Part shown: positions 1 to 13,165 of the stretch, piece after piece
Position numbering within the stretch: position 1 is the first letter of the stretch
Layout: the number at the start of each line of letters is the position of its first letter
Assembly: GCA_014843695.1 (NCBI GenBank)
Contig: CM026397.1
Location: 41,725,129 to 41,789,128, forward strand
Reading direction: 5' to 3'
DNA: 64,000 nucleotides
DNA from: Archivesica marissinica
Taxonomy: Eukaryota > Mollusca > Bivalvia > Venerida > Vesicomyidae
Made by a program: the position numbers and the translations under genes
The notes under the pieces: generated by a model
What the model was told of the DNA's origin: nothing
Database searches by the model: none
The model's input: the letters and a program-made list of their open reading frames with translations, nothing else

Positions 1-3000
1 TATATACAGTTTGTACAATGCAATACGTCATGCCCATGTATTATATACAGTTTGTACAATGCAATACGTGATACCCATGTATTATATACAGTTTGGGCAA
101 TACGTCATACCCATGTATTATATACAGTTTGTACAATGCAATACGTTATGCCCATGTATTATATACAGTTTGTACAATACGTCATGCCCATGTATTATAT
201 ACAGTTTGTACAATACGTCATGCCCATGTACTATATACAGTTTGTACAATGCAATACATCATGCCCATGTATTATATACAGTTTGTACAATGCAATACAT
301 CATGCCCATGTATTATATACAGTTTGTACAATACGTCATACCCATGTATTATATACAGTTTGTACAATGCAATACATCATACCCATGTATTATATAGTTT
401 GTACAATGCAATACATCATGCCCATGTATTATATACAGTTTGTACAATGCAATACATCATGCCCATGTATTATATACAGTTTGTACAATACGTCATGCCC
501 ATGTATTTATACAGTTTGTACAATACGTCATGCCCGTATTATATACAGTTTGTACAACAATACGTCATACCCATGTATTATATACAGTTTGTACAATGCA
601 ATACGTCATGCCCATGTATTATATACAGTTTGTACAATGCAATACATCATGCCCATGTATTATATACAGTTTGTACAATGCAATACGTCATACCCATGTA
701 TTATATACAGTGTACAATGCAATACATCATGCCCATGTATTATATACAGTTTGTACAATGCAATACGTGATACCCATGTATTATATACAGTTTGTACAAT
801 ACGTCATGCCCATGTATTATATACAGTTTGTACAATACGTCATGCCCATGTATTATATACAGTTTGTACAATACGTCATGCCCATGTATTATATACAGTT
901 TGTACAATGCAATACGTCATACCCATGTATTATATACAGTTTGTACAATACGTCATGCCCATGTATTATATACAGTTTGTACAATGCAATACGTCATGCC
1001 CATGTATTATATACAGTTTGTACAATGCAATACGTGATGCCCATGTATTATATACAGTTTGTACAATGCAATACGTCATGCCCATGTATTATATACAGTT
1101 TGTACAATGCAATACGTGATACCCATGTATTATATACAGTTTGTACAATGCAATACGTCATACCCATGTATTATATACAGTTTGTACAATATGTCATGCC
1201 CATGTATTATATACAGTTTGTACAATGCAATACATCATGCCCATGTATTATATACAGTTTGTACAATACGTCATACCCATGTATTATATACAGTTTGTAC
1301 AATGCAATACATCATACCCATGTATTATATAGTTTGTACAATGCAATACATCATGCCCATGTATTATATACAGTTTGTACAATGCAATACATCATGCCCA
1401 TGTATTATATACAGTTTGTACAATACGTCATGCCCATGTATTATATACAGTTTGTACAATACGTCATGCCCATGTATTATATACAGTTTGTACAATACGT
1501 CATGCCCATGTATTATATACAGTTTGTACAATGCAATACGTCATGCCCATGTATTATATACAGTTTGTACAATGCAATACGTCATACCCATGTATTATAT
1601 ACAGTGTACAATGCAATACGTCATACCAATGTATTATATACAGTGTGTACAATGCAATACGTCATGCCCATGTATTATACAGTTTGTACAATGCAATACG
1701 TCATGCCCATGTATTATATACAGTTTGTACAATGCAATACGTCATGCCCATGTATTATATACAGTTTGTACAATGCAATACGTCATACCCATGTATTATA
1801 TACAGTTTGTACAATGCAATACGTCATGCCCATGTATTATATACAGTTTGTACAATGCAATACATCATGCCCATGTATTATATACAGTTTGTACAATGCA
1901 ATACGTCATGCCCATGTATTATATACAGTTTGTACAATGCAATACGTCATACCCATGTATTATATACAGTGTACAATGCAATACGTCATACCAATGTATT
2001 ATATACAGTGTGTACAATGCAATACGTCATGCCCATGTATTATACAGTTTGTACAATGCAATACGTCATGCCCATGTATTATATACAGTTTGTACAATGC
2101 AATACGTCATGCCCATGTATTATATACAGTTTGTACAATGCAATACGTCATACCCATGTATTATATACAGTTTGTACAATGCAATACGTCATGCCCATGT
2201 ATTATATACAGTTTGTACAATGCAATACGTCATGCCCATGTATTATATACAGTTTGTACAATGCAATACGTCATGCCCATGTATTATATACAGTTTGTAC
2301 AATGCAATACGTCATGCCCATGTATTATATACAGTTTGTACAATACATCATGCCCATGTATTATATACAGTTTGTACAATGCAATACGTCATGCCCATGT
2401 ATTATATACAGTGTACAATGCAATACATCATGCCCATGTATTATATACAGTTTGTACAATGCAATACGTGATACCCATGTATTATATACAGTTTGTACAA
2501 TACGTGATACCCATGTATTATATACAGTGTACAATGCAATACATCATGCCCATGTATTATATACAGTTTGTACAATACGTCATGCCCATGTATTATATAC
2601 AGTGTACAATGCAATACATCATGCCCATGTATTATATACAGTTTGTACAATGCAATACGTCATGCCCATGTATTATATACAGTTTGTACAATGCAATACG
2701 TCATGCCCATGTATTATATACAGTTTGTACAATGCAATACGTCATGCCCATGTATTATATACAGTTTGTACAATGCAATACATCATGCCCATGTATTATA
2801 TACAGTTTGTACAATGCAATACGTCATACCCATGTATTATATACAGTGTACAATGCAATACATCATGCCCATGTATTATATACAGTTTGTACAATGCAAT
2901 ACGTGATACCCATGTATTATATACAGTTTGTACAATACGTGATACCCATGTATTATATACAGTGTACAATGCAATACATCATGCCCATGTATTATATACA

Positions 3001-5158
3001 GTTTGTACAATACGTCATGCCCATGTATTATATACAGTGTACAATGCAATACATCATGCCCATGTATTATATACAGTTTGTACAATGCAATACGTGATAC
3101 CCATGTATTATATACAGTTTGTACAATACGTCATGCCCATGTATATATACAGTTTGTACAATACGTGATACCCATGTATTATATACAGTTTGTACAATAC
3201 GTCATGCCCATGTATTATATACAGTTTGTACAATACGTCATCCCATGTATTATATACATCCATGTATTATATACAGTTTGTACAATGCAATACGTCATAC
3301 CCATGTATTATACAGTTTGTACAATGCAATACGTCATACCCATGTATTATATACAGTTTGTACAATGCAATACGTCATACCCATGTATTATATACAGTTT
3401 GTACAATGCAATACGTCATACCCATGTATTATATACAGTTTGTACAATGCAATACGTCATACCCATGTATTATATACAGTTTGTACAATGCAATACGTCA
3501 TACCCATGTATTATATACAGTTTGTACAATGCAATACGTCATGCCCATGTATTATATACAGTTTGTACAATGCAATACGTCATACCCATGTATTATATAC
3601 AGTTTGTACAATGCAATACGTCATGCCCATGTATTATATACAGTTTGTACAATGCAATACATCATGCCCATGTATTATATACAGTTTGTACAATGCAATA
3701 CGTCATACCCATGTATTATATACAGTGTACAATGCAATACATCATGCCCATGTATTATATACAGTTTGTACAATGCAATACGTGATACCCATGTATTATA
3801 TACAGTTTGTACAATACGTGATACCCATGTATTATATACAGTGTACAATGCAATACATCATGCCCATGTATTATATACAGTTTGTACAATACGTCATGCC
3901 CATGTATTATATACAGTGTACAATGCAATACATCATGCCCATGTATTATATACAGTTTGTACAATGCAATACGTGATACCCATGTATTATATACAGTTTG
4001 TACAATACGTCATGCCCATGTATATATACAGTTTGTACAATACGTGATACCCATGTATTATATACAGTTTGTACAATACGTCATGCCCATGTATTATATA
4101 CAGTTTGTACAATACGTCATGCCCATGTATTATATACAGTTTGTACAATACGTCATGCCCATGTATTATATACAGTTTATACATTGCAATACGTCATACC
4201 CATGTATTATATACAGTTTGTACAATACGTCATACCCATGTATTATATACAGTTTGTACAATGCAATACGTCATACCCATGTATTATATACAGTTTGTAC
4301 AATGCAATACGTCATGCCCATGTATTATATACAGTTTGTACAATGCAATACATCATGCCCATGTATTATATACAGTTTGTACAATGCAATACGTCATACC
4401 CATGTATTATATACAGTGTACAATGCAATACATCATGCCCATGTATTATATACAGTTTGTACAATGCAATACGTGATACCCATGTATTATATACAGTTTG
4501 TACAATACGTGATACCCATGTATTATATACAGTGTACAATGCAATACATCATGCCCATGTATTATATACAGTTTGTACAATACGTCATGCCCATGTATTA
4601 TATACAGTGTACAATGCAATACATCATGCCCATGTATTATATACAGTTTGTACAATGCAATACGTGATACCCATGTATTATATACAGTTTGTACAATACG
4701 TCATGCCCATGTATATATACAGTTTGTACAATACGTGATACCCATGTATTATATACAGTTTGTACAATACGTCATGCCCATGTATTATATACAGTTTGTA
4801 CAATACGTCATGCCCATGTATTATATACATGTATTATATACAGTTTGTACAATACGTCATGCCCATGTATTATATACAGTTTGTACAATGCAATACGTCA
4901 TACCCATGTATTATATACAGTTTGTACAATGCAATACGTCATACCCATGTATTATATACAGTTTGTACAATGCAATACGTCATACCCATGTATTATATAC
5001 AGTTTGTACAATGCAATACGTCATACCCATGTATTATATACAGTTTGTACAATGCAATACGTCATACCCATGTATTATATACAGATTGTACAATGCAATA
5101 CGTCATGCCCATGTATTATATACAGTTTGTATAATACGTCATGCCCATGTATTATACA
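1..5158. repeat. 41/36-bp minisatellite, cut by window edge
   Basis: Direct tandem repeat. The long unit is 41 bp (core TTTGTACAATGCAATACGTC plus CCATGTATTATATACAG) and a common short unit is 36 bp, lacking one ATGCA-type segment. Roughly 130 copies; blocks of several units are themselves repeated (for example near 2.5, 2.9, 3.8 and 4.5 kb), so there is higher-order structure. Few or no stops occur in the plus frames, which creates long false ORFs. The array starts before the window and ends at a plausible splice acceptor at 5169. Confidence 0.97.
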
Positions 5159-5169
5159 GTTTTCTACAG

Positions 5170-5244
5170 GAATATCATTGGAATGAAACACCCAGTCTTA
5201 TAGAATTCTTCTCGTCCAGATTGTCCATATATGGTTTTTATTGA
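5170..5244 (+). CDS. Possible terminal coding exon of an unknown upstream gene
   Basis: Directly after the array, a TTTTCTACAG acceptor-like sequence precedes 24 codons and a TGA. The peptide starts EYHWNETPSLIEFF and ends LSIYGFY; it has mixed, protein-like composition unlike the array. If real, it is the last exon of a plus-strand gene whose other exons lie left of the window, and the array would be its last intron. No AATAAA was seen close downstream and the family is not recognised, so this rests on the acceptor, the open frame and the composition only. Confidence 0.3.
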   Translation, partial: EYHWNETPSLIEFFSSRLSIYGFY

Positions 5245-5790
5245 CCTTTTCCCCCATAGAGACATGGGTTAAGATACTAGTGTATCTACATCTATATGGC
5301 TACCAATCTTAATGTATATCTTGTTCCATGGAGATTAAGGGGAATATTTTAGTGGGCTGTATCAACTATTTTATTCAGAATTTATTATTATGGGTCTTAA
5401 ACCCTTAATCAATGACTGTGAATCAGTAATAGCACAAAGAAGCACTTCTATGAGAAAAAAGGGTTTAAATGACATTGACCGCAACAGATGTCAAGGTCAG
5501 TAATTATGTTTTGTCGACGAGTATCTGTAAGGTTTAATTTCTTCAATCTCTGAGCATCCAATGAAAAGATATGCATAGCTTTGAACTTGACCTATCACAT
5601 GTTTTGATCTATGGGTGTGACCATGACCTGGTCACGTGTTGTGATCCACCGTATGCTGTCGAAGAATATCCTAAAATGATATATTGAAGAGATAGTTTGT
5701 TTTATTAAGACGACATTGACCTTCATAGAGGTCAAGGTCACCAACAATGTTGTGGAAAGAGTATCCTATAATGATTAATTGATTTAAGTT
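5245..5790. other. Non-coding stretch
   Basis: AT-rich, no convincing exon. It contains spaced TGACCT/AGGTCA-type direct and inverted motifs (around 5474-5505, 5585-5635 and 5708-5732), which look like remnants of an old dispersed repeat rather than a defined regulatory site. Confidence 0.5.
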
Positions 5791-5793
5791 TCA

Positions 5794-6076
5794 GTGTGTG
5801 TTTTACGTTTATTTATCGCTGCTACTGGTTGCCCATACGAGCGACGCCTCCTGAAGAGATTAGTCATTTTAGATTTTTGGATAGGGCAATGATACAGACA
5901 GATACCCATTCCAGAGTCTCTTCTGGTTCTTTTACGTGCACGGTGTAAAGCACCGACACGAGACCTCAGTTTAAAGTCCCATCTGAAACTGTTAATTTTA
6001 TTAGGGTCAGACGGGGGATCGAACCTGCGATCCCTGGATTACCAGTCCAGCATGTTACCACTGGACTACAGACCCG
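5794..6076 (-). mobile_element. SINE family B (tRNA-Thr-like head), near full length
   Basis: On the minus strand this starts with a tRNA-like head: A box near GTCCAGTGGTAAC, an anticodon-like hairpin CTGGACTGGTAATCCAG (loop triplet GGT, threonine-type) and a B box GGTTCGATCC. The body contains GAGACTCTGGAATGGG and the tail ends near ATAAATAAACGTAAAACAC. Other copies: 34591-34872 (minus), 36624-36911 (plus), 57701-57922 (plus, headless). Such elements are transcribed by RNA polymerase III and moved by a LINE. Confidence 0.85.
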
Positions 6077-6284
6077 TCTGTATTTTAAGTTTCATGCTAT
6101 CCTGTAGATATACAGCAGTGCACCTCCACACACACAATCATTTTGTTTGTACCCTATGGTCTTCACAACACAACATTATTGTGTCTTGTGTCTGTTTGGT
6201 TTAACCCTTTCCCTCACCTCTTGACACCATTACCAATGCCACATACACTGACTATGTAGTAGCCAAACCAATGTTCGTAATAAT

Positions 6285-8360
6285 GGCCAGAATCTCATGT
6301 AGTCCCAGTAATATCTATGGAGGTGGGATAGATATGGCGACTGCATGATAGCTAAATGGCTGTGGTTTGTATGGAGATATAATAATATATTAACCTAAAT
6401 CTATATGAAGTTCCAGTTATATCTATGGAGGTGGGATAGATATGGCGACTACTTATCCACTGCATGATAGCTAAATGGCTGTCGTTTGTATGGAGATATA
6501 ATAATATATTAACCTAAATCTATATGAAGTTCCAGTAATATCTATGGAGGTGGGATAGATATGGCGACTGCATGATAGCTAAATGGATATCGTTTGTATG
6601 GAGATATAATAGTATATTAACCTAAATCTCTATGAAGAAAAGGGTTAAATGGCTGTCGTTTGTATGGAGATATAATAGTATATTAACCTAAATCTCTATG
6701 AAGGAAAGGGTTAAATGGCTGTCGTTTGTATGGAGATATAATAGTATATTAACCTAAATCTCTATGAAGGAAAGGGTTAAATGGCTGTCGTTTGTATGGA
6801 GATATAATAGTATATTAACCTAAATCTATATGAAGGAAAGAGTTAAATGGCTGTCGTTTGTATGGAGATATAATAGTATATTAACCTAAATCTATATGAA
6901 GGAAAGAGTTAAATGGCTGTGGTTTGTATGGAGATATAGTATATTAACCTAAATCTATATGAAGGAAAGGGTCAAATGGCTGTCGTTTGTATGGAGATAT
7001 AATAGTATATTAACCTAAATCTCTATGAAGAAAAGGGTTAAATGGCTGTGGTTTGTATGGAGATATAATAGTATATTAACCTAAATCTCTATGTAGGAAA
7101 GGGTTAAATGGCTGTCGTTTGTATGGAGATATAATAGTATATTAACCTAAATCTCTATGAAGGAAAGGGTTAAATGGCTGTGGTTTGTATGGAGATATAA
7201 TAGTATATTAACCTAAATCTCTATGAAGGAAAGGGTTAAATGGCTGTGGTTTGTATGGAGATATAATAGTATATTAACCTAAATCTATATGAAGGAAAGG
7301 GTTAATGGCTGTCGTTTGTATGGAGGTATAATAGTATATTAACCTAAATCTATATGAAGGAAAGGGTTAAATGGCTGTCGTTTGTATGGAGATATAATAG
7401 TATATTAACCTAAATCTCTATGAAGGAAAGGGTTAAATGGCTGTCGTTTGTATGGAGATATAATAGTATATTAACCTAAATCTCTATGAAGGAAAGAGTT
7501 AAATGGCTGTCGTTTGTATGGAGATATAGTATATTAACCTAAATCTATATGAAGGAAAGGGTCAAATGGCTGTCGTTTGTATGGAGATATAATAGTATAT
7601 TAACCTAAATCTCTATGAAGGAAAGGGTTAAATGGCTGTGGTTTGTATGGAGATATAATAGTATATTAACCTAAATCTCTATGAAGGAAAGGGTTAAATG
7701 GCTGTGGTTTGTATGGAGATATAATAGTATATTAACCTAAATCTATATGAAGGAAAGGGTTAAATGGCTGTCGTTTGTATGGAGGTATAATAGTATATTA
7801 ACCTAAATCTATATGAAGGAAAGGGTTAAATGGCTGTGGTTTGTATGGAGATATAATAGTATATTAACCTAAATCTCTATGAAGGAAAGGGTTAAATGGT
7901 TGTGGTTTGTATGGAGATATAATAGTATATTAACCTAAATCTCTATGAAGGAAAGGGTTAAATGGCTGTGGTTTGTATGGAGATATAATAGTATATTAAC
8001 CTAAATCTATATGAAGGAAAGGGTTAAATGGCTGTCGTTTGTATGGAGGTATAATAGTATATTAACCTAAATCTATATGAAGGAAAGGGTTAAATGGCTG
8101 TCGTTTGTATGGAGATATAATAGTATATTAACCTAAATCTCTATGAAGGAAAGGGTTAAATGGCTGTCGTTTGTATGGAGGTATAATAGTATATTAACCT
8201 AAATCTATATGAAGGAAAAGGTTAAATGGCTGTCGTTTGTATGGAGATATAATAGTATATTAACCTAAATCTCTATGAAGGAAAGGGTTAAATGGCTGTC
8301 GTTTGTATGGAGATATAATAGTATATTAACCTAAATCTCTATGAAGGAAAGGTTAAAATG
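6285..8360. repeat. 66-bp minisatellite with longer founder units at its left end
   Basis: The main unit is 66 bp (GGCTGTCGTTTGTATGGAGA, ATATTAACCTAAATCTCTAT, GAAGGAAAGGGTTAAAT), with about 26 copies from about 6640. The first three units (6290-6630) are about 110-125 bp and carry an extra block, CCAGTAATATCTATGGAGG to GATAGCTAAAT, missing from all later units. The core later spread without that block. Confidence 0.95.
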
Positions 8361-8365
8361 GTTTT

Positions 8366-8894
8366 AGCCACTGATGAAATGTAATATTTTGATATTTATT
8401 TTATTTATTTGTACAACGCCATTGAATATGTTTTTATGTAAAAATAGGCGTTTTATCAAATTAAAAAGTTTCAATGGAAATCACATCAAACCATACGCCG
8501 CTATTTCAGAATCCAGCTAAAAATGTGTGTCCAATAACTACAGAACCGCTTGACTTCGGCAACTATGCTGCGAGGTCCATGGAGACCATTGGATGACCCC
8601 TGTTGGGGTTTTAAGTGTGAACAGTATAGGTCATATGCAGCTTAAGATATCGGCAACTGCTGACAGATTTACAACAATTAAGATTGTATATATAACCAAA
8701 AATAAACTGATTGCTACGATGATAACAGATTAAATAAAAACGTTTTAAATTGCGAAAGATTTTATTACAGGAAATTAGTAATCTATAAATATCCAGCATG
8801 GTCCTGCCATGACATGGTCAACAAGATAACAACATTTAATATTTAGTTTTGTAAGCACACTCAGCAAGCTACGGATACAAAATACTACATGCAT
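8366..8894. other. Non-coding stretch
   Basis: No exon, tRNA or clear repeat recognised. A short minus-strand ORF (8611-8799) has no protein-like features. Confidence 0.5.
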
Positions 8895-10700
8895 AAATAA
8901 CAACAATTAGCATCTGCCGTAGTGCAAATAGTTACGTAGTGGTAGTGGTGGATGGACCTGTCTATTGTACAAACATTACGTAGTGGTAGGGGTGTATGGA
9001 CCGGTCTATTGTACAAACATTACGTAGTGGTGTATGGACCTGTCTATTGTACAAACATTACCTAGTGGTAGTGGTGTATGGACCGGTCTATTGTACAAAC
9101 ATTACGTAGTAGTGTATGGACCTGTCTATTGTACAAACATTACGTAGTGGTGTATGGACCTGTCTATTGTACAAACATTACGTAGTGGTGTATGGACCTG
9201 TCTATTGTACAAACATTACGTAGTGGTGTATGGACCTGTCTATTGTACAAACATTACGTAGTGGTGTATGGACCTGTCTATTGTACAAACATTACGTAGT
9301 GGTGTATGGACCTGTCTATTGTACAAACATTACGTAGTGGTGTATGGACCTGTCTATTGTACAAACATTACGTAGTGGTGTATGGACCTGTCTATTGTAC
9401 AAACATTACGTAGTGGTGTATGGACCTGTCTATTGTACAAACATTACGTAGTGGTGTATGGACCTGTCTATTGTACAAACATTACGTAGTGGTGTATGGA
9501 CCTGTCTATTGTACAAACATTACGTAGTGGTGTATGGACCTGTCTATTGTACAAACATTACGTAGTGGTGTATGGACCTGTCTATTGTACAAACATTACG
9601 TAGTGGTGTATGGACCTGTCTATTGTACAAACATTACGTAGTGGTGTATGGACCTGCCTATTGTACAAACATTACGTAGTGGTGTATGGACCTGTCTATT
9701 GTACAAACATTACGTAGTGGTGTATGGACCTGCCTATTGTACAAACATTACGTAGTGGTGTATGGACCTGTCTATTGTACAAACATTACGTAGTGGTGTA
9801 TGGACCTGTCTATTGTACAAACATTACGTAGTGGTGTATGGACCTGTCTATTGTACAAACATTACGTAGTGGTAGGGGTGGATGGACCTGTCTATTGTAC
9901 AAACATTACGTAGTGGTGTATGGACCTGTCTATTGTACAAACATTACGTAGTGGTGTATGGACCGGTCTATTGTACAAACATTACGTAGTGGTGTATGGA
10001 CCGGTCTATTGTACAAACATTACGTAGTGGTAGTGGTGGATGGACCTGTCTATTGTACAAACATTACGTAGTGGTAGGGGTGGATGGACCTGCCTATTGT
10101 ACAAACATTACGTAGTGGTAGGGGTGTATGGACCTGTCTATTGTACAAACATTACGTAGTGGTAGGGGTGTATGGACCTGTCTATTGTACAAACATTACG
10201 TAGTGGTAGGGGTGTATGGACCTGTCTATTGTACAAACATTACGTAGTGGTAGGGGTGGATGGACCTGCCTATTGTACAAACAATTAGCATCTGCTGTAG
10301 TGCAAATAGTTACGTAGTGGTAGGGGTGTATGGACCGGTCTATTGTACAAACAATTAGCATCTGCCGTAGTGCAAATAGTTACGTAGTGGTAGGGGTGGA
10401 TGGACCTGCCTATTGTACAAACAATTAGCATCTGCCGTAGTGCAAATAGTTACGTAGTGGTAGTGGTGTATGGACCTGCCTATTGTACAAACAATTAGCA
10501 TCTGCCGTAGTGCAAATAGTTACGTAGTGGTAGGGGTGGATGGACCTGCCTATTGTACAAACAATTAGCATCTGCCGTAGTGCAAATAGTTACGTAGTGG
10601 TAGAGGTGGATGGACCTGCCTATTGTACAAACAATTAGCATCTGCCGTAGTGCAAATAGTTACGTAGTGGTAGGGGTGGATGGACCTGCCTATTGTACAA
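8895..10700. repeat. 38/70-bp minisatellite with two unit lengths
   Basis: The short unit is 38 bp (TACGTAGTGGTGTATGGACC, TGTCTATTGTACAAACAT) and fills 9000-10270. The long unit is about 70 bp and adds AATTAGCATCTGCCGTAGTG plus CAAATAG and a GGTAGG insert; it forms both the left edge and the right end (10275-10700). The short unit equals the long one minus two internal segments (about 26 and 6 bp). Confidence 0.95.
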
Positions 10701-11625
10701 ATATTGTTCAATTCTATTATGTACAACTGGGTCTCATGTGCAATACAGTCACTTCCTTTGAAACGGTCCATATATCTATCACATGAGATATGTGCCCACT
10801 AAAATACAAGTCATCCTTAAATACTCTTGGCTTTCCATTTTATAATCTGAATAAATATTTTAACTGTGGACGACTGCCCCCCCCCCTGCCCCGCCCCCCC
10901 CCCCCCCCCCCTGGGGGCTAGATACGGTTTGAATGTGTGGGCAGATGTAGAGGCGAGTATGGACAGTAATGACAATACAATAACTAATGACACTAAAATA
11001 GGAAACAAGTACCGGACTACAGGCATAGGTGACTATATATCACAGGTCCGACTGTATGACAATACAAAAATAATGTTCATATAAAAATTATAAATGCATA
11101 AATAAATGTTTATCTTTAATATAAATACAATTCTTACATAATTAAAAGTTTTGGTCTAAATAATGTTGTAAAAGTCAACACAAGGTCATTAAAAATTGTA
11201 AAGGCAAGTAACTGTGACAAAACAAAAATACAAGAAGTAACAGTCGTGGCAGAGTTGCCTGTTCTTAACGAAATCAACTTGTTCTTTGCGTGCATATGAA
11301 ATCCTAGTCAGCATGTGCTCACTATTGTCATGTTCGTTTCATTTCTGATATAACGTGCCGGTACATCAGGGGAAGTATCTGGAGCCACGCACTGGGACGT
11401 TCTAAATTCTCAATTTTATATCAATACATATGTTCGATATACAATTCTACCATAGAACACAAATCTAATTCTGACATGTCCGATCGATTCTGAATACGAA
11501 AAAGGTATTTATTTGTTAAGGATACAAGCATAGTTTATGTTAGACCTAGACTATAGTTCTATCTTACCGACGGCTATCATACCGTTAAACTAAGTGTGCT
11601 GCTGATATATTGCGCGATCTAATTT
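10701..11625. other. Non-coding stretch with a C/G homopolymer tract
   Basis: No gene recognised. 10877-10911 is a nearly pure C run, the only strongly GC-rich point nearby. The overlapping short ORFs (10817-11026 minus, 10866-11084 plus) merely read through this tract. Confidence 0.5.
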
Positions 11626-11639
11626 GGAGGGGTAGTTGT

Positions 11640-11730
11640 GGTGGCGCAGTGGTAGAGTGGTCGGATCTGTTGTTGCTAGGCAATATTACTGCGTAGTTGT
11701 GCAAGTTCGAAATCTGTCTTATGCGTATAT
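11640..11730 (+). mobile_element. tRNA-like SINE head, degenerate
   Basis: GTGGCGCAGTGGTAGAGTGG resembles a tRNA A box and GTGCAAGTTCGAAATC a B box at roughly tRNA spacing. No clean cloverleaf forms, so it is a tRNA-derived repeat remnant rather than a tRNA gene. Confidence 0.45.
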
Positions 11731-11825
11731 ATTTAACATTTATGCTTTACCAATATGCAATAGTACATATTAATTCCCAGTGATGCCAAACGGAGATAGA
11801 CAGTAAAGTAAACACAAGATAGTAA

Positions 11826-12032
11826 ACAGTTAAACCTGTCTTAAGCAGCCAACCAAGGGAATAACAGAAAGTGGCTGCTTAACAGAGGGCAAATGTATAA
11901 TAAAACAACATATTGGTCATCTGGAAACTGGCTGCTTAATACAGTTGGCTATTTAATGGAGGTGACCACTAACACTGGCTGCTTAATACAGTTGGCTACT
12001 TAATGGAGGTGACCACTAACACAGGTTTCACT
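11826..12032. mobile_element. MITE family 1 (CAGTCAAACCTGT ends), internally duplicated copy
   Basis: Matches the elements at 16541-16689, 16806-16971 and 47773-47955: internal AAGCAGCCAACCAAGGGA and CTGGCTGCTTAATACAG blocks and right end ACAGGTTT. The GGCTGCTTAATACAG to GACCACTAACAC segment occurs twice in tandem in this copy only. Confidence 0.75.
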
Positions 12033-12109
12033 GATTCACAAAAACAATTGTTTATAAACTGCAAGCATGTATGCTATGACAAGAACAAAACTTTAAAACA
12101 AAAATAATT

Positions 12110-12332
12110 ATTGCAAAGCAAGTTTTAACAACTTATATTAATCACTCTCGTTGGCGCGGATGAAAGTGTAAATGTGGTCATTCGTGTGGGAGGAAAGCGG
12201 AGTACCCATAAAAAAAACACCTGTCCGATCTGGCGACCACCGTACCATCTCATATACTTCCCGGTCCGAGGATCGAACCCGGGTTGCATTGGTGAGAAGC
12301 GAGCGCGCTAACCACTGCGCTAATCGGACAGC
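12110..12332 (-). mobile_element. SINE family A (tRNA-Glu-like head)
   Basis: Minus-strand head GCTGTCCGATTAGCGCAGTG with A box, then CGCTTCTCACC (anticodon-like CTC) and B box GGGTTCGATCC. The body has TCGGACAGGTG-type sequence and CCTCCCACACGAATGACCAC; the tail reads TAAGTTGTTAAAACTTGCTT. Copies with the same order: 17060-17304, 18766-19012, 23830-24077, 32004-32227, 50108-50336, 54580-54769. Confidence 0.88.
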
Positions 12333-12548
12333 TAATACATGGATCCTGTGGTTATAAATAACCTTGCTTATATAAATGGACGGCTTGCTTTACATAAACA
12401 ACATTTATTTATCACAGTAGAATACAACCTTTGAATAAAAAAATTGCATAGAGCTAACAATGACATGCATAGAAAAACATGTAGAGTAAATACTAATTTG
12501 ATAAATGCTCACAAAGTGTAGAAAATATAAACGAAAACCATTATTATT

Positions 12549-12730
12549 CACACAGAGGCAATATTCATACAGAGGCAATATTCATACAGAGGAAATATTC
12601 ATACAGAGGCAATATTCATACAGAGGCAATATTCATACAGAGGCAATATTCTCAGAGGAAATATTTTCACCGAGGCAATATTCACACCGAGGAAATATTC
12701 ACACAGAGGCAATATTCACACCGAGACAAA
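12549..12730. repeat. 18-bp minisatellite
   Basis: About ten copies of GAGGCAATATTCATACAG, drifting to CACACC in place of CATACA toward the right. Confidence 0.9.
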
Positions 12731-12784
12731 CAGATGCAAGGGCTTAGCCTATACGGTGGGGTGGAAAAACAATTTCTTTAATGA

Positions 12785-13165
12785 ATGATTGAGCCTTCTC
12801 AGTGAAAGACCTGCTATCCTTCACTGTTTTCAAACAGTGGAAAATGCGATTTTCCCTGTCACTGCTTGAGTTTCGTATTCCTCCGCGGTTAGATGTACTG
12901 TTGTATTTTAACTATTTTCTGATAATCACAAAAAATAAAGTAATATATTCTTTTAAATTTGTTCCGTCTGTAGTTTTTAATTTTGACAGCAAATAGAAAC
13001 TAAATTGAAAATTATACCGGAACTATTTCTTAATACGGGCGTTCACACTAACAGAAGTGGTTGTGCGGTTGTTTATTGTAGTGAAATGAGGATCCCAACA
13101 TGGCAGTTTAAATGAATAAAATTTGATAACAAATAATTATAATATTAACCAAAATCATGAGTGGT
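12785..13165. mobile_element. Dispersed repeat R1, copy 1
   Basis: Shares ordered blocks with 60893-61425: TTTTCCCTGTCACTGCTTG, GTATTCCTCCGCGGTTAGA, TTTTAATTTTGACAGCAAA, GTTCACACTAACA with AGTGGTTGTGC, TTGTAGTGAAATGAGG, AAATGAATAAAATTTGATAA and CCAAAATCAT. No coding capacity, so non-autonomous. The class is not identified. Confidence 0.7.

Noticed and set aside
52..5134. ORFs rich in MYYIQFVQ / CPCIIYSLYN repeats
   Set aside because: Stop-free 41/36-bp minisatellite; no non-repeat sequence except the possible exon at 5170-5244.
10866..11084. Short ORFs across the C/G tract
   Set aside because: Coding potential comes only from the homopolymer run giving proline or glycine strings.
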